Part shown: in pieces, positions 1 to 6,360 of the stretch
Position numbering within the stretch: the stretch's first letter is position 1
Layout: the number at the start of each line of letters is the position of its first letter
Assembly: GCA_023396215.1 (NCBI GenBank)
Contig: JAEWWW010000021.1
Coordinates: 1-9,407, forward strand
DNA from: Bacillota bacterium
Lineage (GTDB): Bacteria; Bacillota; Clostridia; Oscillospirales; Ruminococcaceae
Reading direction: 5' to 3'
DNA: 9,407 nt
Translations under genes and position numbers: made by a program
The notes under the pieces: model-generated
Seen by the model: only the letters and a program-made list of their open reading frames with translations
The model's database searches: none
Told to the model about the DNA's origin: nothing

Positions 1-82
1 GCGCCCCTCCACGCCTCCTGCCTATGCTTTTATTGCCCCCATTGTGCGCTTTGCACTTTTGCGATTCTTCTTTGGCATTCTA

Positions 83-111
83 ACCGCCGGAGCGCAGAGC
101 GCCCCGGCGGT
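83..111 (-). terminator. Strong GC-rich hairpin just past the racemase gene (possible terminator)
   Basis: An inverted repeat lies seven bases past the racemase stop codon. ACCGCCGG and CCGGCGGT form the outer arms and GCGC pairs with GCGC inside, around a short TCT loop. On the minus strand it is followed by TAGAATGCC rather than a run of T, so it is not a textbook intrinsic terminator. It could be a weak or factor-assisted terminator or an mRNA 3'-end stabiliser. I see no gene in the remaining bases 1-82. Confidence 0.4.
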
Positions 112-118
112 ATTATGA

Positions 119-1402
119 TTATTCCGCGGCCATCCGCGGCAGGGTGTTGGCCCCGTGGGGCATCAGGTAGGTGGTCAGGCCGGTGCCCTTGGCGGCATAA
201 GCCAGCCGCAGCGCCTCTTCCACGGTGGAAGCCACCAGCATCCCGGCGTTTTGCACCAGCCGGGGGTCAAGCTCCGAAACCAGTATCAGCAGGTGGCGGC
301 TGGCGATTTCGGCGGCGTAGTAGCCCACAAACTTTGCGATGCTGTAGTCGGCCCGCAGGGCGGCTTCCCGCTGCTCCATGGTGTCGTAGCATTGCAAAAT
401 CTCCTGCACCTCGGGGTGTCCAAAGCCCTCGCTGCACTGGGAAAGCACGATAAGCGCGCCCCCCGGCTCGGCCGCCTCACAGGCGTTTATCAGCGTCTTG
501 ATGGTCTGGTAAAGGTTGATATCCTTGGGGTAGCCCCCCGCCGAGGCCACCACCATCTGTGCCTTTTGGGTGATGGTCACCGCGTCGGCCCGCTCCACCA
601 GCCTGCACCCGGCCTCGTGGGCCTGCGCCCAGTGCCCGGCCACCGCACCGGCGATGCCGCCCTCCGGCCCCATCACCACATTCAGCAGAAAGCCGGGGTT
701 CAAAAAGGCCACCGCTTCCAGCATATCCTCATGTATCGGGTTGCCCAGCACCTTGCCCGAGCGGGCTTCGGGGTTGCTGCCTCCCTCCGGGGCCAGCGAC
801 ATGGCGTGGTTCTGCATAATGGTCTGGTAGGACGCAATGCCCGGCAGCACCGACTTTTTGCCCCCGCCATAGCCCACCAGCAGGTGGAACACAATCGCCC
901 CGGTGAGGATAACATGGTCGGCCTCCACCGCCAGACGGTTCAGCTCCACCCGGGTGCCCCGTGTGGTGGTGCCCAGATAGACCATGCTGCCCGCGTCGCG
1001 GCAGTCGTGGTCAACAAACCGAAAGCGGCCAGCCAGCCCCGGCCCCAAAATGGCCTCCCGCTCCTGCGGGGTGTGGCCCCGGTGGGTGCCGGTGGCGCAG
1101 AGGAAGGTAATATCCTCCTCTGCGACCCCCGCCGCCTTCAGCTCCTCCAGCAGCAGGGGCAGATAGAGGCTGGGCTTCTGCCACGCGCGGGTGATGTCGG
1201 ATACCACGATGCAGACCCGCTGCCCCGGCTTAACCATACTGCCCAGCCGGGGGCTGCCGATGGGGTTTGCCAGCGCGCAGCGCACAATCTCCTCCTGACT
1301 GCGGCCACTGCCGCCGGGGCTGCTGTCTAAAACGCCCAGCAGTCGGCTTTGCTCCAGCGGCAGCTTGAGGGTGGTTGTTCCGTATTTTAAGGTATGGTTC
1401 AT
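119..1402 (-). CDS. larA: LarA-family nickel-dependent 2-hydroxyacid racemase
   Basis: This 427-residue cytoplasmic enzyme belongs to the lactate racemase (LarA, formerly DUF2088) family. The family interconverts D and L forms of 2-hydroxyacids by hydride transfer to a nickel pincer cofactor. Residues matching the characterised LarA site are present: SDITR (Asp69, Arg72), GTHR (His107), His173 followed ten residues later by Lys183 in GYGGGKKS (the cofactor-attaching lysine), His199 in QNHAM, and Gln299/Lys302 in GGYPKDINLYQTIK. Spacings agree with the family and the length is normal. The start is supported by AAAGGAG about 9 bases upstream. It begins 35 bp after the second binding-protein gene, so it should be the third gene of the T-box operon. 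The cofactor-making genes larB, larC and larE are not in the window. Family members differ in substrate, so lactate is only one option. Confidence 0.88.
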   Translation of the reverse strand: MNHTLKYGTTTLKLPLEQSRLLGVLDSSPGGSGRSQEEIVRCALANPIGSPRLGSMVKPGQRVCIVVSDITRAWQKPSLYLPLLLEELKAAGVAEEDITFLCATGTHRGHTPQEREAILGPGLAGRFRFVDHDCRDAGSMVYLGTTTRGTRVELNRLAVEADHVILTGAIVFHLLVGYGGGKKSVLPGIASYQTIMQNHAMSLAPEGGSNPEARSGKVLGNPIHEDMLEAVAFLNPGFLLNVVMGPEGGIAGAVAGHWAQAHEAGCRLVERADAVTITQKAQMVVASAGGYPKDINLYQTIKTLINACEAAEPGGALIVLSQCSEGFGHPEVQEILQCYDTMEQREAALRADYSIAKFVGYYAAEIASRHLLILVSELDPRLVQNAGMLVASTVEEALRLAYAAKGTGLTTYLMPHGANTLPRMAAE

Positions 1403-1437
1403 GGCGGGGCGGCTCCTTTCAGGTGGGAGATGTGTGG

Positions 1438-2463
1438 CTAGTTGCCCATCACCTGAGCGTCTTTCAGCAGGTCGGGCGAGATAACCAGCCCGATTTTCTG
1501 GGCGGTGTCGGTGTTAATGATCTTGGCAAAGTCGGTCATGCTCTGCACCGGGGCGTCGGCAATGGCCTTGCCCTCGATAATCTCTTTGACCATGGCCGCC
1601 ACCTGACGGCCCAGCACGGTGTAATCGATGCCCACGGTGGCAAGCCCGCCGTCGGCTACCATCGAATCGGCCCCCACATAGACCGGCAGCTTCGCCCGCA
1701 CCGCCACGTCGGCAAGAGCGGTCATGGCGGTGGCTACCACGTTGTCGTTGGGGGTAAAGATGGCGTCCACCCGGCCCACCAGCGACTGGGCCGCCTGCTG
1801 CAGCTCGGAGGAATCGGCGATGGTGGCCTCCACCAGCGTGATGCCCCCCAGCTTTGCATACTCCCGGGCTTTCTCCACCAGCGCGTAGGAGTTGCTCTCG
1901 CCGCTGCAATAAAGCACGCCGAAGGTCTTGGCCTGCGGGGTCAGCACCGCCGCCAGCTCGAAAATCTGGTCGACAGGGAGAACGTCTGAAACGCCGGTGA
2001 TGTTGCCGTCGGTTACATTCAGGTCCTTCACCAGCCCGGCGGTGACGGGGTCGCTGACCGCGGCAAAGACGATGGGGATGCTCTTGGTGGCCGCGGCAGC
2101 CGCCTGTGCCGAGGGGGTGGCGATGGGTATCAGCAGGTCTTTGCCGTCGGCCACAAACTGGGTGGCGATGGTGTTGAGGGTGGCCGGGTCGCCCTGGGCG
2201 CTCTTGTACTCAATCTCTATCTTGTCACTCATGCCCAGCCGGTCAAGCTCGGCGATGATGGCTTCGCGGATGGTGTTGAGCGAGGGATGCTCCACCGGCT
2301 GCAGGATGCCAATTTTGACAACCTCCGGCGTCTGTAACGGCAGATCCGAGGCCGAGCCGGGGGCCGGGTTGGGTGCGGGTGCGGGTGCGGGGGCTGCGCC
2401 GCAGCCGGCAAGCAGGCTAAAAAGCAGGGCGGTCATGGCAAACAGTGCAATGTACTTTTTCAT
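1438..2463 (-). CDS. TrpX/DUF534-type ABC transporter substrate-binding lipoprotein, copy 2
   Basis: This 341-residue extracytoplasmic binding protein belongs to the ABC_sub_bind (DUF534, TrpX-like) family, which presents amino-acid-like ligands to an ABC importer. Residues 1-21 form a lipoprotein signal ending in the lipobox LLAGC (Cys21). A flexible Ala-Pro linker follows at about 22-40, then the binding fold beginning VVKIGILQPVEHPSL. Family signatures include IATPSAQA, SDPVTAGLVKDL, FTPNDNVVATAM and GADSMVADGG. The start at 2463 was chosen because the signal peptide begins there (MKKYIALF) and AAGGAG lies upstream. A longer in-frame reading to 2577 would overlap the preceding gene and bury the signal peptide. 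It is a close paralogue of the gene immediately upstream and lies 85 bp after it. No permease or ATPase gene accompanies it. The ligand is inferred to be the amino acid sensed by the T-box, or a relative of it. Confidence 0.9.
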   Translation of the reverse strand: MKKYIALFAMTALLFSLLAGCGAAPAPAPAPNPAPGSASDLPLQTPEVVKIGILQPVEHPSLNTIREAIIAELDRLGMSDKIEIEYKSAQGDPATLNTIATQFVADGKDLLIPIATPSAQAAAAATKSIPIVFAAVSDPVTAGLVKDLNVTDGNITGVSDVLPVDQIFELAAVLTPQAKTFGVLYCSGESNSYALVEKAREYAKLGGITLVEATIADSSELQQAAQSLVGRVDAIFTPNDNVVATAMTALADVAVRAKLPVYVGADSMVADGGLATVGIDYTVLGRQVAAMVKEIIEGKAIADAPVQSMTDFAKIINTDTAQKIGLVISPDLLKDAQVMGN

Positions 2464-2548
2464 AGCGGTACTCTCCTTCATCTCATCTGGCTTATGGTTG
2501 CCGGAAGCGGCGGTCTTGCCGCCCCCGCTTGTTCTTCGGCTGTGAGTT

Positions 2549-3562
2549 TTAGCTGCCCATGAGCTGTGCGCCCTCAAGCAGGGCGGGCGGGATGGTCAGC
2601 CCCAGCTTCTGCGCGGTATCGGTGTTTAGAATCTTGGCAAAATCGGTCATGCTCTGCACCGGAGCGTCGGCAATGGCCTTGCCCTCGATAATCTCTTTGA
2701 TGAGGGCAGCGGTCTGACGGCCCAGCACCGCATAATCGATGCCCACGGTGGCAAGCCCGCCGTCGGCCACCAGCGAGTCGGCTCCCACATAGAGCGGCAG
2801 CTTTGCCTGTATCGCCACATCCGAAAGGGTGGTCATGGCGGTGGCTACCACGTTGTCGTTGGGGGTGAAGATGGCGTCCACCCGGCCCACCAATGACTGT
2901 GCCGCCTGCCGCAGCTCAGAGGAGTTGGCGATGGTGGCCTCCACCAGCGTCAGGCCGCTGTCGGCGGCGTAGCGCCGGAGCTTTTCCACCGAGGAAAAAG
3001 AGTTGGTTTCGCCGTTGCAGTACACCACCCCGAGGGTTTTGATGCCGGGGGTAAGCTGCTGGCCAAACTCGATGATTTTATCAACAGGAATGGGGTTTGA
3101 AACCCCGGTGATGTTGCCGTCGGTGATGCTGAGGTCCTTCACCAGCCCGGCGGTGATGGGGTCGCTGACCGAGGCAAACACAATGGGAATGGTCTTGGTG
3201 GCTGCCGCGGCCGCCTGCGCCGAGGGGGTGGCGATGGGCACCAGCATGTCTTTGCCGTCGGCCACAAACTGGGTGACGATGGTGCTGATGTTGGCCGGGT
3301 CGCCCTGTGCGTTTTTGTATTCGATATCCACCTTACCGTCAAGGCCAAGGCGGCTGAGCTCCTCGATGAGGGCTTCGCGGATGGTGGCCAGCGAGGGGTG
3401 CTCCACATGCTGTATCATGCCGATTTTGAAAACAGCCTTCGGCTCTGCGGGTGCGCCGGAATTGGGGCTTTGGTTGGAGCTGGAAGGGGGGGCCGATGCA
3501 CAGCCCGCCAACAGGCTTACCGCCAAGGCTGCGGCAGTGATGAAAGAAACCAGTTTACGCAT
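2549..3562 (-). CDS. TrpX/DUF534-type ABC transporter substrate-binding lipoprotein, copy 1
   Basis: This 337-residue lipoprotein is the first gene after the T-box leader. The signal peptide MRKLVSFITAAALAVSLLAGC gives a lipidated Cys21, followed by a Ser/Pro-rich tether and the two-lobed TrpX-like (DUF534) binding domain. That domain starts at VFKIGMIQHVEHPSL and carries IATPSAQA, SDPITAGLVKDL, FTPNDNVVATAM and GADSLVADGG. The ATG at 3562 has AAAGGAG eight bases upstream and begins the signal peptide. The upstream in-frame extension to 3631 would run into the terminator of the leader, so it was rejected. By eye it is roughly 70-75% identical to copy 2, with the highest similarity in the last 120 residues (MTDFAKI.NTDTAQK shared). 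TrpX-type proteins in streptococci are linked to tryptophan uptake. The actual ligand here cannot be read from the sequence. Confidence 0.9.
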   Translation of the reverse strand: MRKLVSFITAAALAVSLLAGCASAPPSSSNQSPNSGAPAEPKAVFKIGMIQHVEHPSLATIREALIEELSRLGLDGKVDIEYKNAQGDPANISTIVTQFVADGKDMLVPIATPSAQAAAAATKTIPIVFASVSDPITAGLVKDLSITDGNITGVSNPIPVDKIIEFGQQLTPGIKTLGVVYCNGETNSFSSVEKLRRYAADSGLTLVEATIANSSELRQAAQSLVGRVDAIFTPNDNVVATAMTTLSDVAIQAKLPLYVGADSLVADGGLATVGIDYAVLGRQTAALIKEIIEGKAIADAPVQSMTDFAKILNTDTAQKLGLTIPPALLEGAQLMGS

Positions 3563-3629
3563 AAGACATTCTCCTTTTTGAGTTGTGGGTTGCAGCTGTT
3601 GGCCTGCTTGTACATGGGTGGAGGCACGC

Positions 3630-3665
3630 AAAAAAGCCTGCCCTTGCTATAAAACAAGGACAGGC
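3630..3665 (-). terminator. Intrinsic terminator of the T-box leader
   Basis: On the minus strand GCCTGTCCTTG pairs with CAAGGGCAGGC (one G-T pair) around an eight-base loop and is followed directly by six T. The upstream arm contains CCTTG, which can instead pair with the CAAGG at the start of the T-box sequence. The terminator and antiterminator are therefore mutually exclusive, as in classical T-box leaders. Read-through would allow transcription of the two binding-protein genes and the racemase gene. Confidence 0.92.
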
Positions 3666-3926
3666 CGAAAATCATTCGCCTGCGGTACCACCTTGATTGG
3701 CCCTGCCGAAAAGCTGAGCCCACTCAGTAGAAATGCCAACACATTTCCCGCTCTGTAACGTGAGCACACGTCTTGGCTACTGGGCTGTAACGCCTTTCAC
3801 CTCGCCCTCGGTGGACCATTTGTCTGAACTGCATCTCTGCGGGGCTCTCAGCCTCCCCCACTCTCTGTAAGCGCATCTTCCAGTTTTATCTCCACTTCAA
3901 TGGTTTAAAAGGATGCTTATTAAATT
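3630..3926 (-). promoter_or_regulatory. T-box riboswitch leader (tRNA-sensing transcription attenuator)
   Basis: The minus-strand leader carries the conserved T-box core AAGGTGGTACCGC at 3682-3694, including the UGGU bulge (3687-3690) that binds the uncharged acceptor end of a tRNA. The AGAGAG element typical of the base of Stem I lies near 3861-3866. A short distal hairpin follows, then a helix of GTGG (3858-3861) with CCAC (3811-3814) that places the specifier just upstream of 3814. A Stem III-like hairpin ACGTG/CACGT lies near 3758-3771. The specifier region reads AAATGGTCC, so the codon is ATG (3817-3819) or TGG (3816-3818). ATG is followed by a purine, as is usual, and UGGU predicts discriminator base A (tRNA-Met has A, tRNA-Trp normally G). 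The TrpX family would favour Trp. T-box identity is near certain; the amino acid is not. Confidence 0.93.
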
Positions 3927-3932
3927 GTGACT

Positions 3933-3961
3933 ATTCTAACACCAGACCGGGCCGGTGTCAA
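3933..3961 (-). promoter_or_regulatory. Sigma-A promoter for the T-box operon
   Basis: On the minus strand a perfect -35 hexamer TTGACA (3956-3961) is separated by exactly 17 bp from TAGAAT (3933-3938), which matches the -10 consensus at five of six positions. Transcription would start near 3926, just upstream of the T-box leader. The spacer contains the GC-rich dyad ACCGGCCCGGT, which might be a binding site or mere composition. Confidence 0.85.
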
Positions 3962-4057
3962 CAGGTTGGCAAAAAAATTGTTTTGCCGTGTTTTGCTCAT
4001 CCTATGTGCAAAGCGCAAAAAAGGTGCAAGGCGGAAAAACGCCGCTCACAGCCGCTT
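3962..4057 (-). terminator. AT-rich gap after the Fur-family gene with weak terminator-like hairpins
   Basis: No gene is seen here. On the minus strand a small GGCG/CGCC hairpin (4030-4043) has a TTTTTC loop. It is followed seven bases later by six T (4017-4022). A second dyad, GGCAAAA/TTTTGCC, spans 3968-3987. Either could end the permease-fur transcript before the T-box promoter, but neither is a strong intrinsic terminator. Confidence 0.35.
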
Positions 4058-4480
4058 TCAGTTGGCGCAGCTCCCGGCGCAGTTGGGGCAGATGCCGGTG
4101 AACTCAAAGCTGTGGCCGGTGATGATATACCCGGTGCTTCGGCTCAGGCGGCGGCCCAGCTCCTCCAGCGGGCAGCTGTCGATAAGCACCACCTTGTGGC
4201 AGACCAAACAACTGAGCTGGTGCCGGTGGGCGCTGTTGTTCAGCTGGTAGTAGGCCCTGCCCTCCTGCCCCGGAGTTTTGAGCAGCACTCCTTTTTCGGT
4301 CAGGCTGCCCAAGGTGCGGTAAACGGTAGAAAGGTTCATCTGCCCGCTGTCGCCCACCTCCTGATAAAGCTCCTCGGCGGTCAGCGGCCTTGCGCTGCGG
4401 GCCAGCAGCTCCAGTATGCAAAGGCGCTGCTTGGTGCTTTTGAGCCCCGCATCCCTCAAAACCTGATTCATCATGCCCAT
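4058..4480 (-). CDS. Fur-family metal-responsive transcriptional repressor
   Basis: This 140-residue DNA-binding regulator belongs to the Fur/Zur/PerR family. The N-terminal winged helix carries the recognition-helix signature NLSTVYRTLGSL (residues 49-60). The C-terminal dimerisation domain has HRHQLSCLVC (His85, His87, Cys91, Cys94), then GHSFEFTGICPNC (His123, Cys131, Cys134). The four cysteines match the structural zinc site and the histidines fit a regulatory metal site. The length is normal. The start was set at 4480 because it lies four bases after the permease stop. ATGs at 4474 and 4471 are equally possible and the Shine-Dalgarno is weak, which suggests translational coupling. Its place behind a metal-transporter-like permease, with a palindrome at the shared promoter, suggests autorepression. 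Whether it senses iron, zinc, manganese or peroxide cannot be read here. Confidence 0.9.
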   Translation of the reverse strand: MGMMNQVLRDAGLKSTKQRLCILELLARSARPLTAEELYQEVGDSGQMNLSTVYRTLGSLTEKGVLLKTPGQEGRAYYQLNNSAHRHQLSCLVCHKVVLIDSCPLEELGRRLSRSTGYIITGHSFEFTGICPNCAGSCAN

Positions 4481-4484
4481 ACCG

Positions 4485-5351
4485 TCACACCAGCAGCTCG
4501 ATGAGGGTACCCGCCACCGTGGCCGCCACATAGAGGTAGCCGATGATGCGCAGGTTGTCCTTCAGGTTGCGGTTGGCCCGCAGCAGCACCACCAGACCCA
4601 CGCCCGCGCCGGTGCAGAGCCCCGCCACCACCGAACCAAAGCTGAGGCTTCCTGAGAGATAGAGCCGGGTCAGCAGCACCGAAGTGGCGCAGTTGGGGAT
4701 AAACCCAAAGAGGGCCGCAACGGCGGGCTGCAGCACGTTGCCCATCAGCAGCACCCGCGACAGGGCCTGCTGGCCTATCAGGTCAAGGGCGATGTTAAAG
4801 ACAAAGGTGAACACAAAGATAAAGGCAAAGGTCTGCAGGGTGTGGCGCAGCGCGGGGCGCAGAATGCCGTGCTCGCCGCAGCCGCAGTGGCCGTGGCCGC
4901 AAAGCTGCTCAAAATCCGGCCCGTCGGGCTGGCCCTGTGCCTTTTGCCGCCCCCGCGCCAGCATGTCCACCAGCAGGCCGGCGACAATGCCCACAACCAC
5001 CTTTACCCCCAAAAGGGGCAGCACCTTGCCCACCCCGGCGGGGTGGCTCAGCAGCACCGGCACCGCCTCGTCCGAGGTGGAGATAAAAACCGCCACCAGC
5101 GTGCCGGTGGTGATGACCCTGCTGGCATAAAGGTTGGCGGCAGCCACCGAAAACCCGCACTGGGGTACTACCCCCAGCAGCGCGCCCCCCAGCGGCCCCC
5201 AGCCCCCGCTGCGCGCCAGCAGGCGTTCCAGCCTGCCCGACGACCGGTGCTCGATATATTCCAGCAGCAGATAGGCCCCAAACAAAAAGGGCAGCATGGT
5301 GAGGGTGTCACCAATGGTATGTTCAATGGCATGTTCTAAAAATTCCCACAT
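4485..5351 (-). CDS. DUF318/ArsP-like multi-pass permease, putative heavy-metal exporter
   Basis: This 288-residue integral membrane protein has about eight to ten hydrophobic segments in two halves. Each half carries a related motif: GVVPQCGFS (Cys65) in the first and GFIPNCATS (Cys221) in the second, suggesting an inverted-repeat transporter fold. Acidic Asp94/Glu95 lie in STSDEAVP. Between the halves a hydrophilic loop has a dense metal-ligand cluster, CGHGHCGCGEH (residues 151-161). These features match the putative arsenic/manganese permease families related to ArsP, but the substrate is unproven. The ATG at 5351 has AGGAG with good spacing. A TTG further upstream would start inside the operator and was rejected. 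It is the first gene of an operon with the Fur-family regulator, which starts four bases after this stop, so metal-dependent control is likely. Confidence 0.82.
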   Translation of the reverse strand: MWEFLEHAIEHTIGDTLTMLPFLFGAYLLLEYIEHRSSGRLERLLARSGGWGPLGGALLGVVPQCGFSVAAANLYASRVITTGTLVAVFISTSDEAVPVLLSHPAGVGKVLPLLGVKVVVGIVAGLLVDMLARGRQKAQGQPDGPDFEQLCGHGHCGCGEHGILRPALRHTLQTFAFIFVFTFVFNIALDLIGQQALSRVLLMGNVLQPAVAALFGFIPNCATSVLLTRLYLSGSLSFGSVVAGLCTGAGVGLVVLLRANRNLKDNLRIIGYLYVAATVAGTLIELLV

Positions 5352-5367
5352 AAATGGTTCTCCTAAC

Positions 5368-5382
5368 TGCAAATTGTTTGCA
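5368..5382. promoter_or_regulatory. Fur-box-like operator, perfect 6-3-6 inverted repeat
   Basis: TGCAAA-TTG-TTTGCA is a perfect AT-rich dyad lying between the -10 hexamer and the ribosome binding site of the permease gene. It covers the expected transcription start near 5382. Its size and AT-rich palindromic form resemble Fur-family operators, and the operon encodes a Fur-family protein. Binding at this position would block initiation. The assignment is inferred from position and symmetry. Confidence 0.65.
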
Positions 5383-5388
5383 AGTAGG

Positions 5389-5418
5389 ATTATACGTTCC
5401 TCTTGGGAGCGCTGTCAA
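5389..5418 (-). promoter_or_regulatory. Sigma-A promoter of the permease-fur operon
   Basis: On the minus strand TTGACA (5413-5418) and TATAAT (5389-5394) are both perfect consensus hexamers, separated by 18 bp. This should be an intrinsically strong promoter, which fits a unit held off by a repressor bound at the dyad immediately downstream. Confidence 0.9.
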
Positions 5419-5523
5419 TACCACATGCGAAAAAAGCGCAGGATATGGCATAAGCCGCCACGGTTTTGCAGCATCCGCCGCCCCTTTTGCCCCCTGCACT
5501 TATATTGGCGGCGCCAAAGCAAA

Positions 5524-5541
5524 GCCCCGCCCGGCGGGGGC
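5524..5541 (-). terminator. GC hairpin downstream of exodeoxyribonuclease III
   Basis: On the minus strand GCCCC and GGGGC arms enclose a small GC inner stem with one bulged base, followed by TTTGCTTT. It is a plausible but imperfect intrinsic terminator for the mutT-exoIII transcript, about 65 bases after the stop. Apart from this hairpin and the permease promoter, the 5373-5607 interval shows no gene. Confidence 0.45.
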
Positions 5542-5607
5542 GGCAGCCCTCACCCAAGCGAGGTTATATCGTTCATCCTATGAAAATGCGGGCATCCGAA
5601 GAAGTCT

Positions 5608-6360
5608 TTAGGCCAGCTCCAGCCCCACCGGGCAGTGGTCGCTGCCCAGCACCTCGGGGAAAATCAGGCTGTCGCGCACCTGCGGCAGCAGCCTTTGCGA
5701 AACCAAAAAGTAGTCGATGCGCCACCCGGCGTTGTTGGCCCGGGCGTTGAACATATAGGACCACCAGGTGTAGGCCCCGGTTTTTTCGGGGTAAAGGGCG
5801 CGAAAGCTGTCGGCAAAGCCGGATTGCAGCAGCTGGGTGAACTTTTCGCGCTCCTGCGGGGTAAACCCGGCGTTGTTTACATTGGTCTTGGGGTTTTTCA
5901 GGTGGATTTCGGTGTGGGCCACGTTGAGATCGCCGCAGACAATCACCGGCTTTTTGGCGTCCAGCTCCAGCAGGTAGGCTTTAAAGTCCTCCTCCCACTG
6001 CATCCGGTAGTCGAGGCGCTCCAGCCCCCGCTGGGCGTTGGGGGTGTAGACATTCACCAAATAGAAATCCTCGTATTCCAGCGTGATGACCCGGCCCTCG
6101 TTATCGTGCCCGGCGATGCCGATGCCGTAGGCCGCCGAAAGGGGCGGGATGCGGCTGAACACCGCGGTGCCCGAATAGCCCTTCTTTTCGGCGCTGTTCC
6201 AAAACTGCTGGTAGCCGGGCAGCTCCACCTCGGCCTGCCCCTGCTGCATCTTGGTTTCCTGCACGCAGAAGATATCCGCGTCCACGCTGCTAAAAAACTC
6301 TGTAAAGCCTTTGCCCAGACAGGCCCTCAGGCCGTTGACATTCCATGAAATCAGCCTCAT
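5608..6360 (-). CDS. xth: Exodeoxyribonuclease III (AP endonuclease)
   Basis: This 250-residue Mg-dependent enzyme of the ExoIII/APE1 (endonuclease-exonuclease-phosphatase) family cuts DNA at abasic sites and trims 3' blocked ends in base excision repair. All catalytic motifs are visible: ISWNVNGLR (Asn8), QETK (Glu35), YTPNAQRG (Tyr105), GDLNVAHTEI (Asp144, Asn146), WRIDYFLVS (Asp216) and the C-terminal GSDHCPV (Asp241, His242). The length is normal for the bacterial protein. The ATG at 6360 has a very good GGGGAGG five bases upstream. It overlaps the stop of the preceding Nudix gene as TAATG, so the two should be translated together. The Bacillus name for such a gene is exoA and the E. coli name xthA. 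Confidence 0.95.
   Translation of the reverse strand: MRLISWNVNGLRACLGKGFTEFFSSVDADIFCVQETKMQQGQAEVELPGYQQFWNSAEKKGYSGTAVFSRIPPLSAAYGIGIAGHDNEGRVITLEYEDFYLVNVYTPNAQRGLERLDYRMQWEEDFKAYLLELDAKKPVIVCGDLNVAHTEIHLKNPKTNVNNAGFTPQEREKFTQLLQSGFADSFRALYPEKTGAYTWWSYMFNARANNAGWRIDYFLVSQRLLPQVRDSLIFPEVLGSDHCPVGLELA

Noticed and set aside
155..1330. Long plus-strand open frame (391 codons) opposite the racemase gene
   Set aside because: The minus strand encodes a complete LarA with all catalytic motifs. The plus frame is a low-complexity mirror caused by GC-rich codon use and has no ribosome binding site or family resemblance.
2464..2548. Possible second attenuator or promoter between the two binding-protein genes
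   Set aside because: The 85-bp gap has a good ribosome binding site, but I saw no T-box core, no terminator with a T run and no consensus promoter.
4006..4017. 12-base match (GTGCAAAGCGCA) to the reverse complement of 45-56
   Set aside because: It is short and not palindromic, and it is in unrelated contexts. One match of this length in 9.4 kb is not enough to call a repeat.
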